Shown here in pieces: positions 47,263-55,523 of a stretch of DNA of 64,000 nt. The stretch lies in the NCBI RefSeq assembly GCF_036884845.1, contig NZ_CP145732.1:5084001-5148000 (forward strand), read 5' to 3'. How positions within the stretch are numbered: position 1 is the stretch's first letter; each line of letters starts with the position of its first letter. Position numbers and translations under genes: made by a program. The notes below the pieces were generated by a model that did not search any database, was not told the origin of the DNA, and saw only the letters and a program-made list of their open reading frames with translations. The stretch is from Pseudomonas sp. MAG733B. Lineage in GTDB: Bacteria; Pseudomonadota; Gammaproteobacteria; Pseudomonadales; Pseudomonadaceae.

Positions 47263-47378
47263 GGCAGACTCCGTGGGCGATTGAGGTATGCCTGGAGTCT
47301 AGAGAGGGAGGGCCGCGAACACCGGCCAAGTGCTTCTGAATTTCGGCCAAAACACCAACGCCGAACACAACACAACTT

Positions 47379-47512
47379 TGTAGCAGCTGGCGAAGCCTGC
47401 GTCCGGCTGCGCAGCAGTCGTGAAATCAGGCAAAGCGGGGTGTCAGTCAGATCACGAACGCAGGTTTTACGACTGCTGCGCAGCCGAACGCAGCCTTCGG
47501 CTGCTGCTACAG
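47379..47512. repeat. REP doublet
   Basis: TGTAGCAGCTGGCGAAGCCTGC with GCGTCCGGCTGCGCAGCAGT on the left, mirrored by GACTGCTGCGCAGCCGAACGC and CAGCCTTCGGCTGCTGCTACA. Same long family as 22181. Confidence 0.85.
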
Positions 47513-47520
47513 GGTTTACG

Positions 47521-48306
47521 TCAGGGCTGGATTTGGGACTGCGTCGCTGAATACTGCGAAGGCGCCACGCCCAACGCCCGACGGAACATGTCGCTGAAAC
47601 TGCTGGGCGAATAGCCCAGTTCCCGGGCAATCGCACTGACCGGCACACCCTGGATCAACTCCGCCGCCGCCATCGCCAGTTGCACCTGCCGCCGCCACTC
47701 GGCGAAACCCATGCCCAGCCCATCCTTAAACAACCGCGCGAGGGTACGAACGCTGGCACCGGCATTTTCGGCGTGTTGTTCAAAGGGAATATCCAGCGAT
47801 GGCTGGGCCATGACCGCCTGACAGAGATTCATCAAACGCCGATCGGAATCGTCCGGCAACGGGATCTTCAGCAGCGAGCGCCTGGCCCGCTTGAGCTCCA
47901 GTAGCGCCAGGCCTACCAACGCTTCGTAATATTCGGGAGCACCGTCGTCGCCCTGCTCCACCAGACCAACGATCAACTCGCGCAACAACCCGCCCACCTC
48001 AATCACCTGCACGCTGTCATCCAGCGTCGCGGCCAGGGATGGGCGCAGATAGATATTGCGCATTTGCAGGTCCGACACCACGCGAATCCCGTGGGGCACA
48101 CCCGGCGGCAACCACACGGCGCGTTGCGGCGGCACAACCAGCGCTTCTTGCGGCGTCTCGACCCACATCACCCCGCTCATCGCGTACAGCAACTGCCCCC
48201 AGACATGCTCATGCGGCTCGATGAACAACCCGCGCGGGTAGGTCCGCGCCAGCGGTTGCACCGGCACATCGGTATCACTCAAATCGGGCGGGGCGGCAAG
48301 GGCCAT
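47521..48306 (-). CDS. AraC-family transcriptional regulator
   Basis: This is a regulator of about 261 residues with an N-terminal cupin-like sensing domain (FIEPHEHVWGQLLYAMSGVMWVET, VVPPQRAVWLPPGVPHGIRV) and a C-terminal double helix-turn-helix of AraC type (ASVRTLARLFKDGLGMGFAEWRRQVQLAMAAAELIQGVPVSAIARELGYSPSSFSDMFRRALG). The order (cupin, then HTH) matches the family. It probably controls a nearby transporter or dehydrogenase gene; the XapX/oxidoreductase pair is downstream on the same strand. The start is either ATG 48306 or 48312. Confidence 0.88.
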   Translation of the reverse strand: MALAAPPDLSDTDVPVQPLARTYPRGLFIEPHEHVWGQLLYAMSGVMWVETPQEALVVPPQRAVWLPPGVPHGIRVVSDLQMRNIYLRPSLAATLDDSVQVIEVGGLLRELIVGLVEQGDDGAPEYYEALVGLALLELKRARRSLLKIPLPDDSDRRLMNLCQAVMAQPSLDIPFEQHAENAGASVRTLARLFKDGLGMGFAEWRRQVQLAMAAAELIQGVPVSAIARELGYSPSSFSDMFRRALGVAPSQYSATQSQIQP

Positions 48307-48452
48307 GGTCAATGATCATTGGGTTGGGGGGACATACCATGGTAACGAGGCGACGCCGATGCCGCCAGCAACGGCAACCGCCTGACAATCCGACTGAATT
48401 TTCCCGGTGGCCCGCGATCCTTCTAAGTACAACAGGGAGGAAGTAGGGCTTT

Positions 48453-48680
48453 ATGAACAACGCAAAACTTTTCGTCATTGAATACACCCTTCACGGCGCC
48501 CCCAAGTCGTTCATTATCCGTCTGGAAAAAATGGACAACGCCGAGGCCTGGCATTGGGCGAGCTGCGACGCAGGGATCGGAAGAATCCCGCGCTTTGGCC
48601 GTGAAAAGGTGCAAAAGACCAGCAAGCCGATGGCAGAAAAATTCGGCGTGGAAAATGTCAAATGGCGGCCGGCCAACTGA
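48453..48680 (+). CDS. DUF6555 family protein
   Basis: This is a 75-residue protein beginning MNNAKLFVIEYTLHGAPKSF, continuing IIRLEKMDNAEAWHWASCDAG and ending FGVENVKWRPAN. I recognise it as the small pseudomonad family DUF6555, which is highly conserved and of unknown function. The many aromatic and charged residues and a single Cys suggest a compact alpha/beta fold. The start has GGGAGGAAG upstream. It stands alone, 75 bases from a convergent metallothionein gene. Confidence 0.85.
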   Translation: MNNAKLFVIEYTLHGAPKSFIIRLEKMDNAEAWHWASCDAGIGRIPRFGREKVQKTSKPMAEKFGVENVKWRPAN

Positions 48681-48754
48681 CAGCGAACACGCGGAAAAGC
48701 TTGAAACCGGATGTGGAGCCCGACCAGGCTCCACATTCCTTTGTGCGATGCTTT

Positions 48755-48913
48755 TCAGTGAGCGCACTTGCAGCCTTGATGGCTGCACTCTTCACCGTGT
48801 TCGTGATGCTTGGCGCAGGCTTCACAGCAATAGTGCTTGCCGTGCCGCACGATCGGATGCTCGCCAAGATTGCAGTTGCATTTCGGACAGTCACATTTAC
48901 GGTCATCGGACAT
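48755..48913 (-). CDS. bacterial metallothionein
   Basis: This is a 52-residue cysteine- and histidine-rich protein: ten Cys (at residues 7, 9, 12, 14, 29, 30, 33, 43, 48, 50) and eight His. The opening MSDDRKCDCPKCNCNLGEHP and HYCCEACAKHHEHGEECSHQ with a CKC end match SmtA-type metallothioneins of pseudomonads (PmtA of P. aeruginosa), which bind Zn2+, Cd2+ and similar ions. The start has AAGGAG 8 bases upstream. It is too short for many gene callers and lies opposite a shadow frame. No metalloregulator is next to it. Confidence 0.93.
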   Translation of the reverse strand: MSDDRKCDCPKCNCNLGEHPIVRHGKHYCCEACAKHHEHGEECSHQGCKCAH

Positions 48914-49016
48914 GGAGCTGACTCCTTTTGTGGTGGTCGTCGGGGGTTGGGTTGATGGCCCGTTTTACCAGTGTAGGAGTTGGTGAAGGGACAGTTGGAA
49001 GAGATTTGGTGGTTTG

Positions 49017-49470
49017 GAGGACGCCATCGCTGGCAAGCCAGCTCCCACAGTGAGCGGGGATATCTGCAAGATTTTGGTCGGCTGCCAGGCCGCCATCGCC
49101 AGCAGGCTGGCTCCCACAGTTGGATTGGGTGTATCTGAAAGGGATTGGTTGGCTGTGAGGACGCCATCGCTGGCAAGCCAGCTCCCACAGTGAGCGGGGA
49201 TATCTGCAAGATTTTGGTCGGCTGCCAGGCCGCCATCGCCAGCAGGCTGGCTCCCACAGTTGGATTGGGTGTTCTGAAAGGGATTGGTTGGCTGTGAGGA
49301 CGCCATCGCTGGCAAGCCATGCTCCTACAGTGAGTGGGGATATCTGCAAGATTTTGGTCGGCTGCCAGGCCGCCATCGCCAGCAGGCTGGCTCCCACAGT
49401 TGGATTAGGTGTATCTGAAAGGGATTGGTTGGCTGTGAGGACGCCATCGCTGGCAAGCCAGCTCCCACAA
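49017..49470. repeat. tandem array of REP units
   Basis: A unit of about 140 bp (three copies of 140, 139 and 141 bp beginning at 49017, 49157 and 49296, then a partial fourth from 49437) contains two REP palindromes: CGCCATCGCTGGCAAGCCAGCTCCCACAG and CGCCATCGCCAGCAGGCTGGCTCCCACAG. They are joined by about 39 bases (TGAGCGGGGATATCTGCAAG... and TTGGATTGGGTGTATCTG...). Copies differ by only a few bases. This is not a CRISPR array: the arms are palindromic, the units abut, and there are no unique spacers. Confidence 0.92.
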
Positions 49471-49489
49471 TGGTTTGGGGTGCACTTAT

Positions 49490-49825
49490 GCTCTTCACCA
49501 CTCCACAGGCCGAGCGTTAGCTCGCCTGCCGCTCTTGATCTTGATCCACCCGCCCCATCGGCAGGCTGAGTGGAGGCGTTTATCCGGGGGTGGGCGCGTA
49601 GCGCCGTGCGGCGAAGCCGCACACATCGAGAGGAGGTCGTCGCGAAGCAGACCGGAGGCGATGCCCCCGGATGAATGCCGGAGCGAAGGAACCCCGAGCC
49701 CTAGCGAGGGGCCGTACGTAAGGGGCGAGCGTTTTTTTTGCTTACTTTTTTGAGGCGTTTGTCAAAAAAGTGAGTCGCCGTAAGGGCGAAACCCTAAGCC
49801 GCCGTTACCGCAGCAACGGATATGT
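49490..49825. ncRNA. hairpin-rich intergenic element, possible structured RNA
   Basis: There is no credible gene in this stretch, but several perfect short stems follow one another. They are CGAGC/GCTCG (about 49511), GGCGC-GTA-GCGCC (49593-49605), GTGCGGC-GAA-GCCGCAC (49606-49622), ACTTTTTTGA/TCAAAAAAGT (49744-49771), CGCC/GGCG (49776-49788) and CCGTT/AACGG (49802-49819). I recall similar sequence recurring in pseudomonad genomes, where it often yields spurious protein calls. Its strand and role are unknown. Confidence 0.45.
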
Positions 49826-49868
49826 ACACAAAACCCCAGGAGCCTGGTCGGCCCAGAGGCCGCCAAGG

Positions 49869-50324
49869 TCAAACCGCACACCGACTACTGCGATACATGA
49901 ACACAAGCGCCAACCCCAAAAGCACCATCGCCAACACCCGACTCCCCGACAACTCGATAGCCGGATTCCCCAACCAGCCAAAATTATCGATCAACATCCC
50001 CATCCCCAACTGCCCGACAATCACCGCCACCGTCGCCACCGCAGTCCCGACCCGCGGCACCGCGCCGACCATCACCATCATGTAGACCACCCCAAACAGC
50101 GCCCCGCCGAGCTGCCACTTCGGCACCTCCAGCAGGCTCACCGCATGGGTAGGCTCGAAAAACACAATCAGCAACCCGGTCAACACCGCGCCCACCACGA
50201 AGGTCAGCAAACTGCTGCGCAACACACCGACCGTCTCGCCCAAACGCCCATTAATCGCCGCTTGCACACTCAAAACCGCACCAGCCGCCACGACCACCGC
50301 CAACAAAATAATCAGATTCATCAT
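49869..50324 (-). CDS. YdcZ (DUF606) family membrane protein
   Basis: This is a 151-residue protein with five hydrophobic helices, matching DUF606/YdcZ of the drug/metabolite transporter superfamily. The opening is MNLIILLAVVVAAGAVLSVQAAINGRLGETVG and the second half starts WQLGGALFGVVYMMVMVGAVPRVGTA, the family's typical AxNxxLG and GxxxxxV patterns. Its ATG overlaps the stop of the upstream YdcZ-type gene by one base (TAATG). Such half-size proteins likely pair to form one transporter; the substrate is unknown. The two genes share an operon divergent from a LysR gene. Confidence 0.87.
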   Translation of the reverse strand: MMNLIILLAVVVAAGAVLSVQAAINGRLGETVGVLRSSLLTFVVGAVLTGLLIVFFEPTHAVSLLEVPKWQLGGALFGVVYMMVMVGAVPRVGTAVATVAVIVGQLGMGMLIDNFGWLGNPAIELSGSRVLAMVLLGLALVFMYRSSRCAV

Positions 50325-50818
50325 TACCCCCGAGCAATCAGAACAAGCGCCGCGACAATCAGCAGCAAGGCCAGCCAGCGTTCAGCGTTGACCTTTTTAC
50401 GGGTGGCGCCGAACCAGCCGAAATGGTCGATCAGCACACTCTTGCCGACCTGCCCGGAAAGAATCGCGATCATGGTCATCGCAATACCGATGTGCGGCGT
50501 CGCCAACGTCAGCACCACCACATAGACCGGCCCGAGAAAACCGCCGATCAATTGCCAGCGCGGCAGCTCGCTCAAGGCCGGTCCCTTTTGCGGGCCGCTG
50601 AGCAGCAACAGGAAAAACAGGATCGCCGAGCCGACGCCGAAAATGCTCAAGGTCGCCCACAAGTGCCCGACCTGAACGCCCAACGGTCCGAGCAAACCAG
50701 CCTCCACGGACAGGCCCATGCCGGCCAGAATCACCAGCGGCAGCAGCAACAGCCGCAACCCCGGCTGCGTGACGGGCGTCGCTACTGCACCAACGTTGTC
50801 GAGAGAGGAAGACTGCAT
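50324..50818 (-). CDS. YdcZ (DUF606) family membrane protein
   Basis: This is a 164-residue half-size transporter of the same DUF606 family as the gene after it, with which it shares a one-base TAATG overlap. Hydrophobic helices include LRLLLLPLVILAGMGLSVEAGLLGPLG and WATLSIFGVGSAILFFLLLL, with WQLIGGFLGPVYVVVLTLATPHIGIAMTMIAILSGQVG in the second half. It differs from its partner throughout, so the pair could form a heterodimer. The first 20 residues are hydrophilic. The divergent LysR gene is the probable regulator. Confidence 0.86.
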   Translation of the reverse strand: MQSSSLDNVGAVATPVTQPGLRLLLLPLVILAGMGLSVEAGLLGPLGVQVGHLWATLSIFGVGSAILFFLLLLSGPQKGPALSELPRWQLIGGFLGPVYVVVLTLATPHIGIAMTMIAILSGQVGKSVLIDHFGWFGATRKKVNAERWLALLLIVAALVLIARG

Positions 50819-50929
50819 AAGAAAACACCGTTAAAGGAAATATGGCGCGCATTATCGGTTGGCGTTGCTGTGCGATAAATGGGAGCATCCAGACAACACT
50901 TTTGCGTAACTCGCACAGCAGGAATCACC

Positions 50930-51865
50930 ATGCACGGCCTCAACGAACTGGGATTCAAGGCACTTCGGCTGTTTGTCGCGGTGCTCGACCATGGCAGTTT
51001 TTCCGAAGTCGCGCGCCGTGAGGGCCTGGCGCCCTCTTCGATTTCCCGACAAATCCAGTTGATGGAGCAGGCCCTCAGCCAGCAATTGCTCTACCGTCAC
51101 ACCCGTGCCGTGACGCCCACCGAGGCCGGGCGAGTGCTCGGCGATCACGCGCGACTAGTGCTGGTGCAACTGGAGGAAGCCGAACAGGCGTTGCAAGAAC
51201 AACAGAGCGAACCGAGCGGACTGGTGCGGATCAACGCGCCAGTGGTGTTCGGCGAGCGGCATCTGACGCCGTGGCTGGGGCAGTTGTGCGCGCGCTATCC
51301 GAAGCTGCAACTGGATATCCAGCAAACCGACAGCTACGTCGCACCGTTGCAGGAAGGTGCGGATCTACTGTTTCGCATCGGCCCGCTGCACGACTCCAGC
51401 ATGCAGGCGCGGGTTCTGGCGCCCCAGCGTTTTCAGGTCGCGGCAAGTCCCGCTTACCTGGAACGCCACGGCACGCCGCAGCATCCTGACGACCTCGCCA
51501 AACATCAGTGCCTGGCCTACAAAGGCGTGTCCGGGCTGCAACGCTGGTTTTTTCGCAAGGGCCAGCAACAGTGGACGCCGTACTCGGTGAAAGGGCCGAT
51601 CACCGGCAACCACGCCGACACCCTGACGCAAGCCGCCGAACAGGGCTTGGGGCTGGTGATGTTTCCGTCATGGTTGATCGGTGAAGCGGTGCGCAACGGC
51701 AGGCTGGTGCCGGTGCTGAGGAACTATCAGGTGTCTAACAGCCTGGAACCGCAGCAGATCGCCGTGCTCTGGCCGGGCAGCCGACGCTTGTCGGTGAAGG
51801 TCAGGACGGTGATTGATTACTTTGTTGAGTGTTTTGGCGAGGTGCCGTATTGGGATAGGTCATAA
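50930..51865 (+). CDS. LysR-family transcriptional regulator
   Basis: This is a 311-residue LysR regulator with the N-terminal HTH (FKALRLFVAVLDHGSFSEVARREGLAPSSISRQIQLMEQAL) and effector-binding domain (SGLVRINAPVVFGERHLTPWLGQLCARYPKLQLDI). It is of the CrgA/AphB-like branch, in which VxFGxRHLxPxL segments occur. It is divergent from the two YdcZ-type genes with about 110 bases between, so it probably controls them. The ATG at 50930 follows AGCAGGAATCACC. Confidence 0.9.
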   Translation: MHGLNELGFKALRLFVAVLDHGSFSEVARREGLAPSSISRQIQLMEQALSQQLLYRHTRAVTPTEAGRVLGDHARLVLVQLEEAEQALQEQQSEPSGLVRINAPVVFGERHLTPWLGQLCARYPKLQLDIQQTDSYVAPLQEGADLLFRIGPLHDSSMQARVLAPQRFQVAASPAYLERHGTPQHPDDLAKHQCLAYKGVSGLQRWFFRKGQQQWTPYSVKGPITGNHADTLTQAAEQGLGLVMFPSWLIGEAVRNGRLVPVLRNYQVSNSLEPQQIAVLWPGSRRLSVKVRTVIDYFVECFGEVPYWDRS

Positions 51866-51889
51866 CCCCTCGGCCGGAAACTGCGCTTC

Positions 51890-51984
51890 TGTGGCGAGGG
51901 AGCTTGCTCCCGCTGGGCTGCGTAGCAGCCCCAAAAAAGCAGTGAGCGCTGCGCACTCAAGCGCGAGCAAGCTCGCTCGCCACA
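51890..51984. repeat. REP doublet
   Basis: TGTGGCGAGGGAGCTTGCTCCCGCTGG and inverted GAGCAAGCTCGCTCGCCACA. Same family as 6643, with some drift in the right arm. Confidence 0.85.
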
Positions 51985-51998
51985 AAAAGCTTTGCCAG

Positions 51999-53681
51999 TC
52001 AGATCCGGAACTGTCCGACCAGACTGCCCAACCGCTGCCCAAGATCCGCGAGACTGCGGGAGGTTTGCGCACCGAGCTGGGTTTCGCCGGCAACGTTGTC
52101 CACCGCCACCGCAATCTGATGCACGCTGCGGTTGATCTCTTCAGCCACGGCGGTTTGCTCTTCGGCGGCGCTGGCGATCTGCGCGTTCATCGAATTGATG
52201 GTGGCGATCAACTGCGCCATGGTGTCGAGCGAGGCGCCCGCCTCGTTGGCCTGCGCGGACGTGCCGTCGCCGGCCTCGCTGGAGCGGCGCATGGCTTCCA
52301 CCGCCGATTGGGTGCCGGCCTGCAAGCGATCGATCATGCCCTGGATTTCCTGGGTGCTGATTTGCGTACGACTGGCCAGCGCCCGCACCTCATCAGCGAC
52401 CACCGCAAACCCGCGTCCGGCCTCACCGGCGCGAGCGGCTTCGATGGCGGCGTTGAGCGCCAGCAAATTGGTCTGCTCGGCAATCGAGCGGATCACCCCA
52501 AGCACGCTGACGATCGACGACACGTCTTTTTGCAGACTGTCGAGCGATACACCGCTGCTGCGAATGTCGTCCACCAAAGCATGAATCTTGACGATGCTGC
52601 CGGCCACCACACGCTTGGCGGCCTGGCCTTCTTCATCGGTCTGCTGGGCAGCCACCGCCGCGTTTTGCGCACTCTTGGCCACTTCCTGGGCGGCGGCGGA
52701 CATTTCGTTGATCGCCGTGGCGACCTGATCGGTTTCGTGACGCTGACGCTCCATGGCCTTGTCCGAACGATGGGCCTGGTCGGACACCTGAGTCACCAGC
52801 CCGGTCAGTTGCGAAGTCATTTCGGTGATCTGGCGCACCAGGCCATGAATCTTGTCGACGAAACGGTTGAACGAGCCGGCCAGTTCGCCCAGTTCATCCT
52901 GGCTGGTGATGGTCAGGCGACGGGTCAGATCGCCCTCGCCTGCCGCGATGTCGTCAAGGTTGGCTTTCATCAGGTTCAGCGGACGCAGAATGGTGTTGGC
53001 CAACAGCATCCCCGCCGCAGCGATCAGCAACAGCACCACCCCGGCTACGCCAACGATGCTCAGCACCACGCCTTGCATGCGCTCCTGAACCTTGGCCTCG
53101 ACCACCGCGACTTGCGCTTCGATGCCGTCGAGGTTGACCGACGTACCCACCGCCATGTCCCACTTCGGCAAGTATTCGGTGTAACCGAGCTTGGGCACCA
53201 GCACTTGGCTATTGCCCGGCAGCGGCGAGCTGTATTGCAGGTAATGCGTACCTTCCTTGGCGACTTTCACCAGATCGCGGTTGACGTAGACACCATTCGG
53301 GTCGCGGTTGTCCTTGAAGCTCTTGCCCACGCCTTCCGGGTCTTTGGCCTTGAACAGGCGCACAGTGTTGGAGTCGTAGCCGAAGAAGTAGCCGTCCTTG
53401 CCGTAGCTGATGCTCGATAGCAACTTGATCGCCTGGGCCCGTGCGGCGTCGTCGCCTTGAGCGGCAGCGTCGTACAGCGGCTTGATGGTGGTCATGGCCA
53501 CGGCAACATAGCTTTGCAGGGTCGCCTTGGCATCGCTGAGCAGGCGCTCACGGGTTTCCTCGACTTCATGGCGGGCCTGGCCTTGCAGGATAAACAACGT
53601 GGTCAGGCTGATGACCAGCGCGAAGAGCAACACCGGCAGGACGGCAAGGGACAGGACTTTAGCCTTCAGGCTCATGCGCAT
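51999..53681 (-). CDS. methyl-accepting chemotaxis protein with a Cache_2 sensor
   Basis: This is a 560-residue chemoreceptor. A membrane helix (residues about 10-32) precedes a periplasmic single Cache domain of the Cache_2 type ([47 protein letters not shown], then [21 protein letters not shown]). A second helix, a HAMP domain ([27 protein letters not shown]) and the cytoplasmic signalling domain with hairpin tip [39 protein letters not shown] follow. Cache_2 receptors often sense small organic acids. ATG 53681 or 53675 is the start. It has no same-strand partner. Confidence 0.92.
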   Translation of the reverse strand: MRMSLKAKVLSLAVLPVLLFALVISLTTLFILQGQARHEVEETRERLLSDAKATLQSYVAVAMTTIKPLYDAAAQGDDAARAQAIKLLSSISYGKDGYFFGYDSNTVRLFKAKDPEGVGKSFKDNRDPNGVYVNRDLVKVAKEGTHYLQYSSPLPGNSQVLVPKLGYTEYLPKWDMAVGTSVNLDGIEAQVAVVEAKVQERMQGVVLSIVGVAGVVLLLIAAAGMLLANTILRPLNLMKANLDDIAAGEGDLTRRLTITSQDELGELAGSFNRFVDKIHGLVRQITEMTSQLTGLVTQVSDQAHRSDKAMERQRHETDQVATAINEMSAAAQEVAKSAQNAAVAAQQTDEEGQAAKRVVAGSIVKIHALVDDIRSSGVSLDSLQKDVSSIVSVLGVIRSIAEQTNLLALNAAIEAARAGEAGRGFAVVADEVRALASRTQISTQEIQGMIDRLQAGTQSAVEAMRRSSEAGDGTSAQANEAGASLDTMAQLIATINSMNAQIASAAEEQTAVAEEINRSVHQIAVAVDNVAGETQLGAQTSRSLADLGQRLGSLVGQFRI

Positions 53682-53778
53682 GACGTTCACTCTTTTGATT
53701 TTGTTGGCGTGGGTAAAGGCTTTAACGGCACGCCGGGTCAAAAGTTGAACGCGATAATCGGAGGACACTGCAGATCCC

Positions 53779-53871
53779 CTGTGGGAGCGGGCTTGCTCGC
53801 GAAGAGGGCGTGTCAGTCACTATAAATGTTGCCTGACACACCGCTTTCGCGAGCAAGCCCGCTCCCACAGG
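53779..53871. repeat. REP doublet
   Basis: CTGTGGGAGCGGGCTTGCTCGCGAAGAG and inverted CTTTCGCGAGCAAGCCCGCTCCCACAG. Same family as 26962. Confidence 0.9.
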
Positions 53872-53883
53872 GTAAGCGGTGTT

Positions 53884-55200
53884 TTACAGGACCATCGCAG
53901 CCACCCAGCCGAACACCAGCAGCGGCAGGTTGTAGTGCAGGAAGGTCGGGACCACGGTGTCCCAGATGTGGTGATGCTGGCCGTCGATGTTCAGGCCGGA
54001 GGTCGGGCCGAGGGTCGAATCGGAGGCCGGTGAACCCGCGTCGCCCAAGGCGCCGGCGGTGCCAACGATGCACACGATCGCCAATGGACTGAAACCCAGT
54101 TGCACGCACAGCGGCACGAAGATCGCCGCCAGGATCGGCACGGTGGAGAACGACGAACCGATGCCCATGGTCACCAGCAAACCTACCAGCAACATCAACA
54201 AGGCGCCGACGCCCTTGCTGTGATCGATGTAAGCCGCCGACGATTCGACCAGCGTTTGCACCTCACCGGTAGCCTTCATCACTTCGGCAAACCCGGACGC
54301 GGCGATCATGATGAAGCCGATCATCGCCATCATCTTCATGCCTTCGGTGAACAGGTCGTCGGTCTCACGCCATTTGACGATGCCCGACACCGAGAAAATC
54401 AGGAACCCGGCCAACGCACCGATAATCATCGAGTCCAGCAGCAACTGAATGATGAACGCCGCCGCAATCGCCACACCCGCCACCAGCAGGCTCATCGGGT
54501 TGTATTGCACCGCGACCTGTTCGACTTGCTCGATCTTTGTCAGATCGTAAACGCGTTTCTTGCGGTAGCTGACAAACGCGATCAGCAGGCCCGCGACCAT
54601 GCCCAGCGCCGGAATGCCCATGGCGTGGGTGACATTGATGCCGCTGATGTCCACGCCGCTGCGCGCAACGTTGGCCAGCAGGATTTCATTGAGGAAGATG
54701 TTGCCGAAACCCACCGGCAGGAACATGTACGGGGTGATCAGGCCGAAGGTGATGACACAGGCGATCAACCGGCGATCCAGTTGCAACTTGGTCAGTACAT
54801 AAAGAAGCGGCGGCACCAGCAAGGGAATGAAGGCGATATGTATCGGCAAGATGTTCTGCGAGGCGATGGCCACCACCCACAGCAGGCCGATCAACAGCCA
54901 CTTGACCTCGCCACCGCCCGTGGCGTGCTGGCGATCGACCATTGCCAGGGCCTTGTCGGCCAAGGCATGGGCCATGCCCGACTTGGCAATCGCCACCGCG
55001 AAAGCACCGAGCAACGCGTAGGACAACGCCACCGTCGCCCCGCCGCCGAGGCCACTGTTGAAGGCTTTCAGCGTCGCTTCGATCCCCAGGCCACCGGTCA
55101 AACCACCCACCAGCGCACCAACGATCAGCGCGATCACCACATGCACGCGGGACAGGCTGAGTATCAGCATGATGCCGACCGCGGCAATTACTGCATTCAT
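53884..55200 (-). CDS. Na+/H+ antiporter-like permease
   Basis: This is a 438-residue membrane protein with ten to twelve helices, matching the Na+/H+ antiporter family typified by B. subtilis YuiF (NhaC-like). The first half contains [27 protein letters not shown] and [21 protein letters not shown]. The second half contains the re-entrant-type motif [17 protein letters not shown] and the conserved [25 protein letters not shown] near the end. Some relatives carry organic acids or histidine, so 'antiporter' is a family label. It is flanked by chemoreceptor genes, which may mean a shared ligand. Confidence 0.87.
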   Translation of the reverse strand: MNAVIAAVGIMLILSLSRVHVVIALIVGALVGGLTGGLGIEATLKAFNSGLGGGATVALSYALLGAFAVAIAKSGMAHALADKALAMVDRQHATGGGEVKWLLIGLLWVVAIASQNILPIHIAFIPLLVPPLLYVLTKLQLDRRLIACVITFGLITPYMFLPVGFGNIFLNEILLANVARSGVDISGINVTHAMGIPALGMVAGLLIAFVSYRKKRVYDLTKIEQVEQVAVQYNPMSLLVAGVAIAAAFIIQLLLDSMIIGALAGFLIFSVSGIVKWRETDDLFTEGMKMMAMIGFIMIAASGFAEVMKATGEVQTLVESSAAYIDHSKGVGALLMLLVGLLVTMGIGSSFSTVPILAAIFVPLCVQLGFSPLAIVCIVGTAGALGDAGSPASDSTLGPTSGLNIDGQHHHIWDTVVPTFLHYNLPLLVFGWVAAMVL

Positions 55201-55337
55201 TGTCGTTCTCCAGACAAGCGAAAAGAGTCCAGCCGGGCGTCTGCATCAGCCGCCAGCGGGTTGAAGAATGGGTCTTATTAGAAGGGCGCGCACTTTGCCG
55301 GACCGCTGCCGCCTTGTCAAAGCCAACACCTGCCCAC

Positions 55338-55428
55338 GTAGGAGCTGCCGAAGGCTGCGATCTCTTGATCTTCAACGCCGCTGAGGACGTAAAAATCAAA
55401 AGATCGCAGCCTTCGGCAGCTCCTACAG
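55338..55428. repeat. REP doublet
   Basis: GTAGGAGCTGCCGAAGGCTGCGATC and inverted GATCGCAGCCTTCGGCAGCTCCTAC enclose GATCTCTTGATC. It is in the 323-base gap between the permease and the chemoreceptor genes; nothing else is seen there. Confidence 0.9.
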
Positions 55429-55523
55429 AGGACACTCCGTTATTCGACGGGAGGGATAAAGAAAGCTCTTTTGCAGCCGTTACAGTGCAAAGTCTCAGAT
55501 ATTTATCGAATAAGGACGTCTCC

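Noticed and set aside
49017..49470. Possible CRISPR array
   Set aside because: The repeats are palindromic, abut with identical 'spacers', and no cas gene is near.
49475..49753. An open frame of about 92 codons over the hairpin-rich region
   Set aside because: The product is Arg/Ser/Pro-rich with no start site, and the DNA is better explained by non-coding structure.
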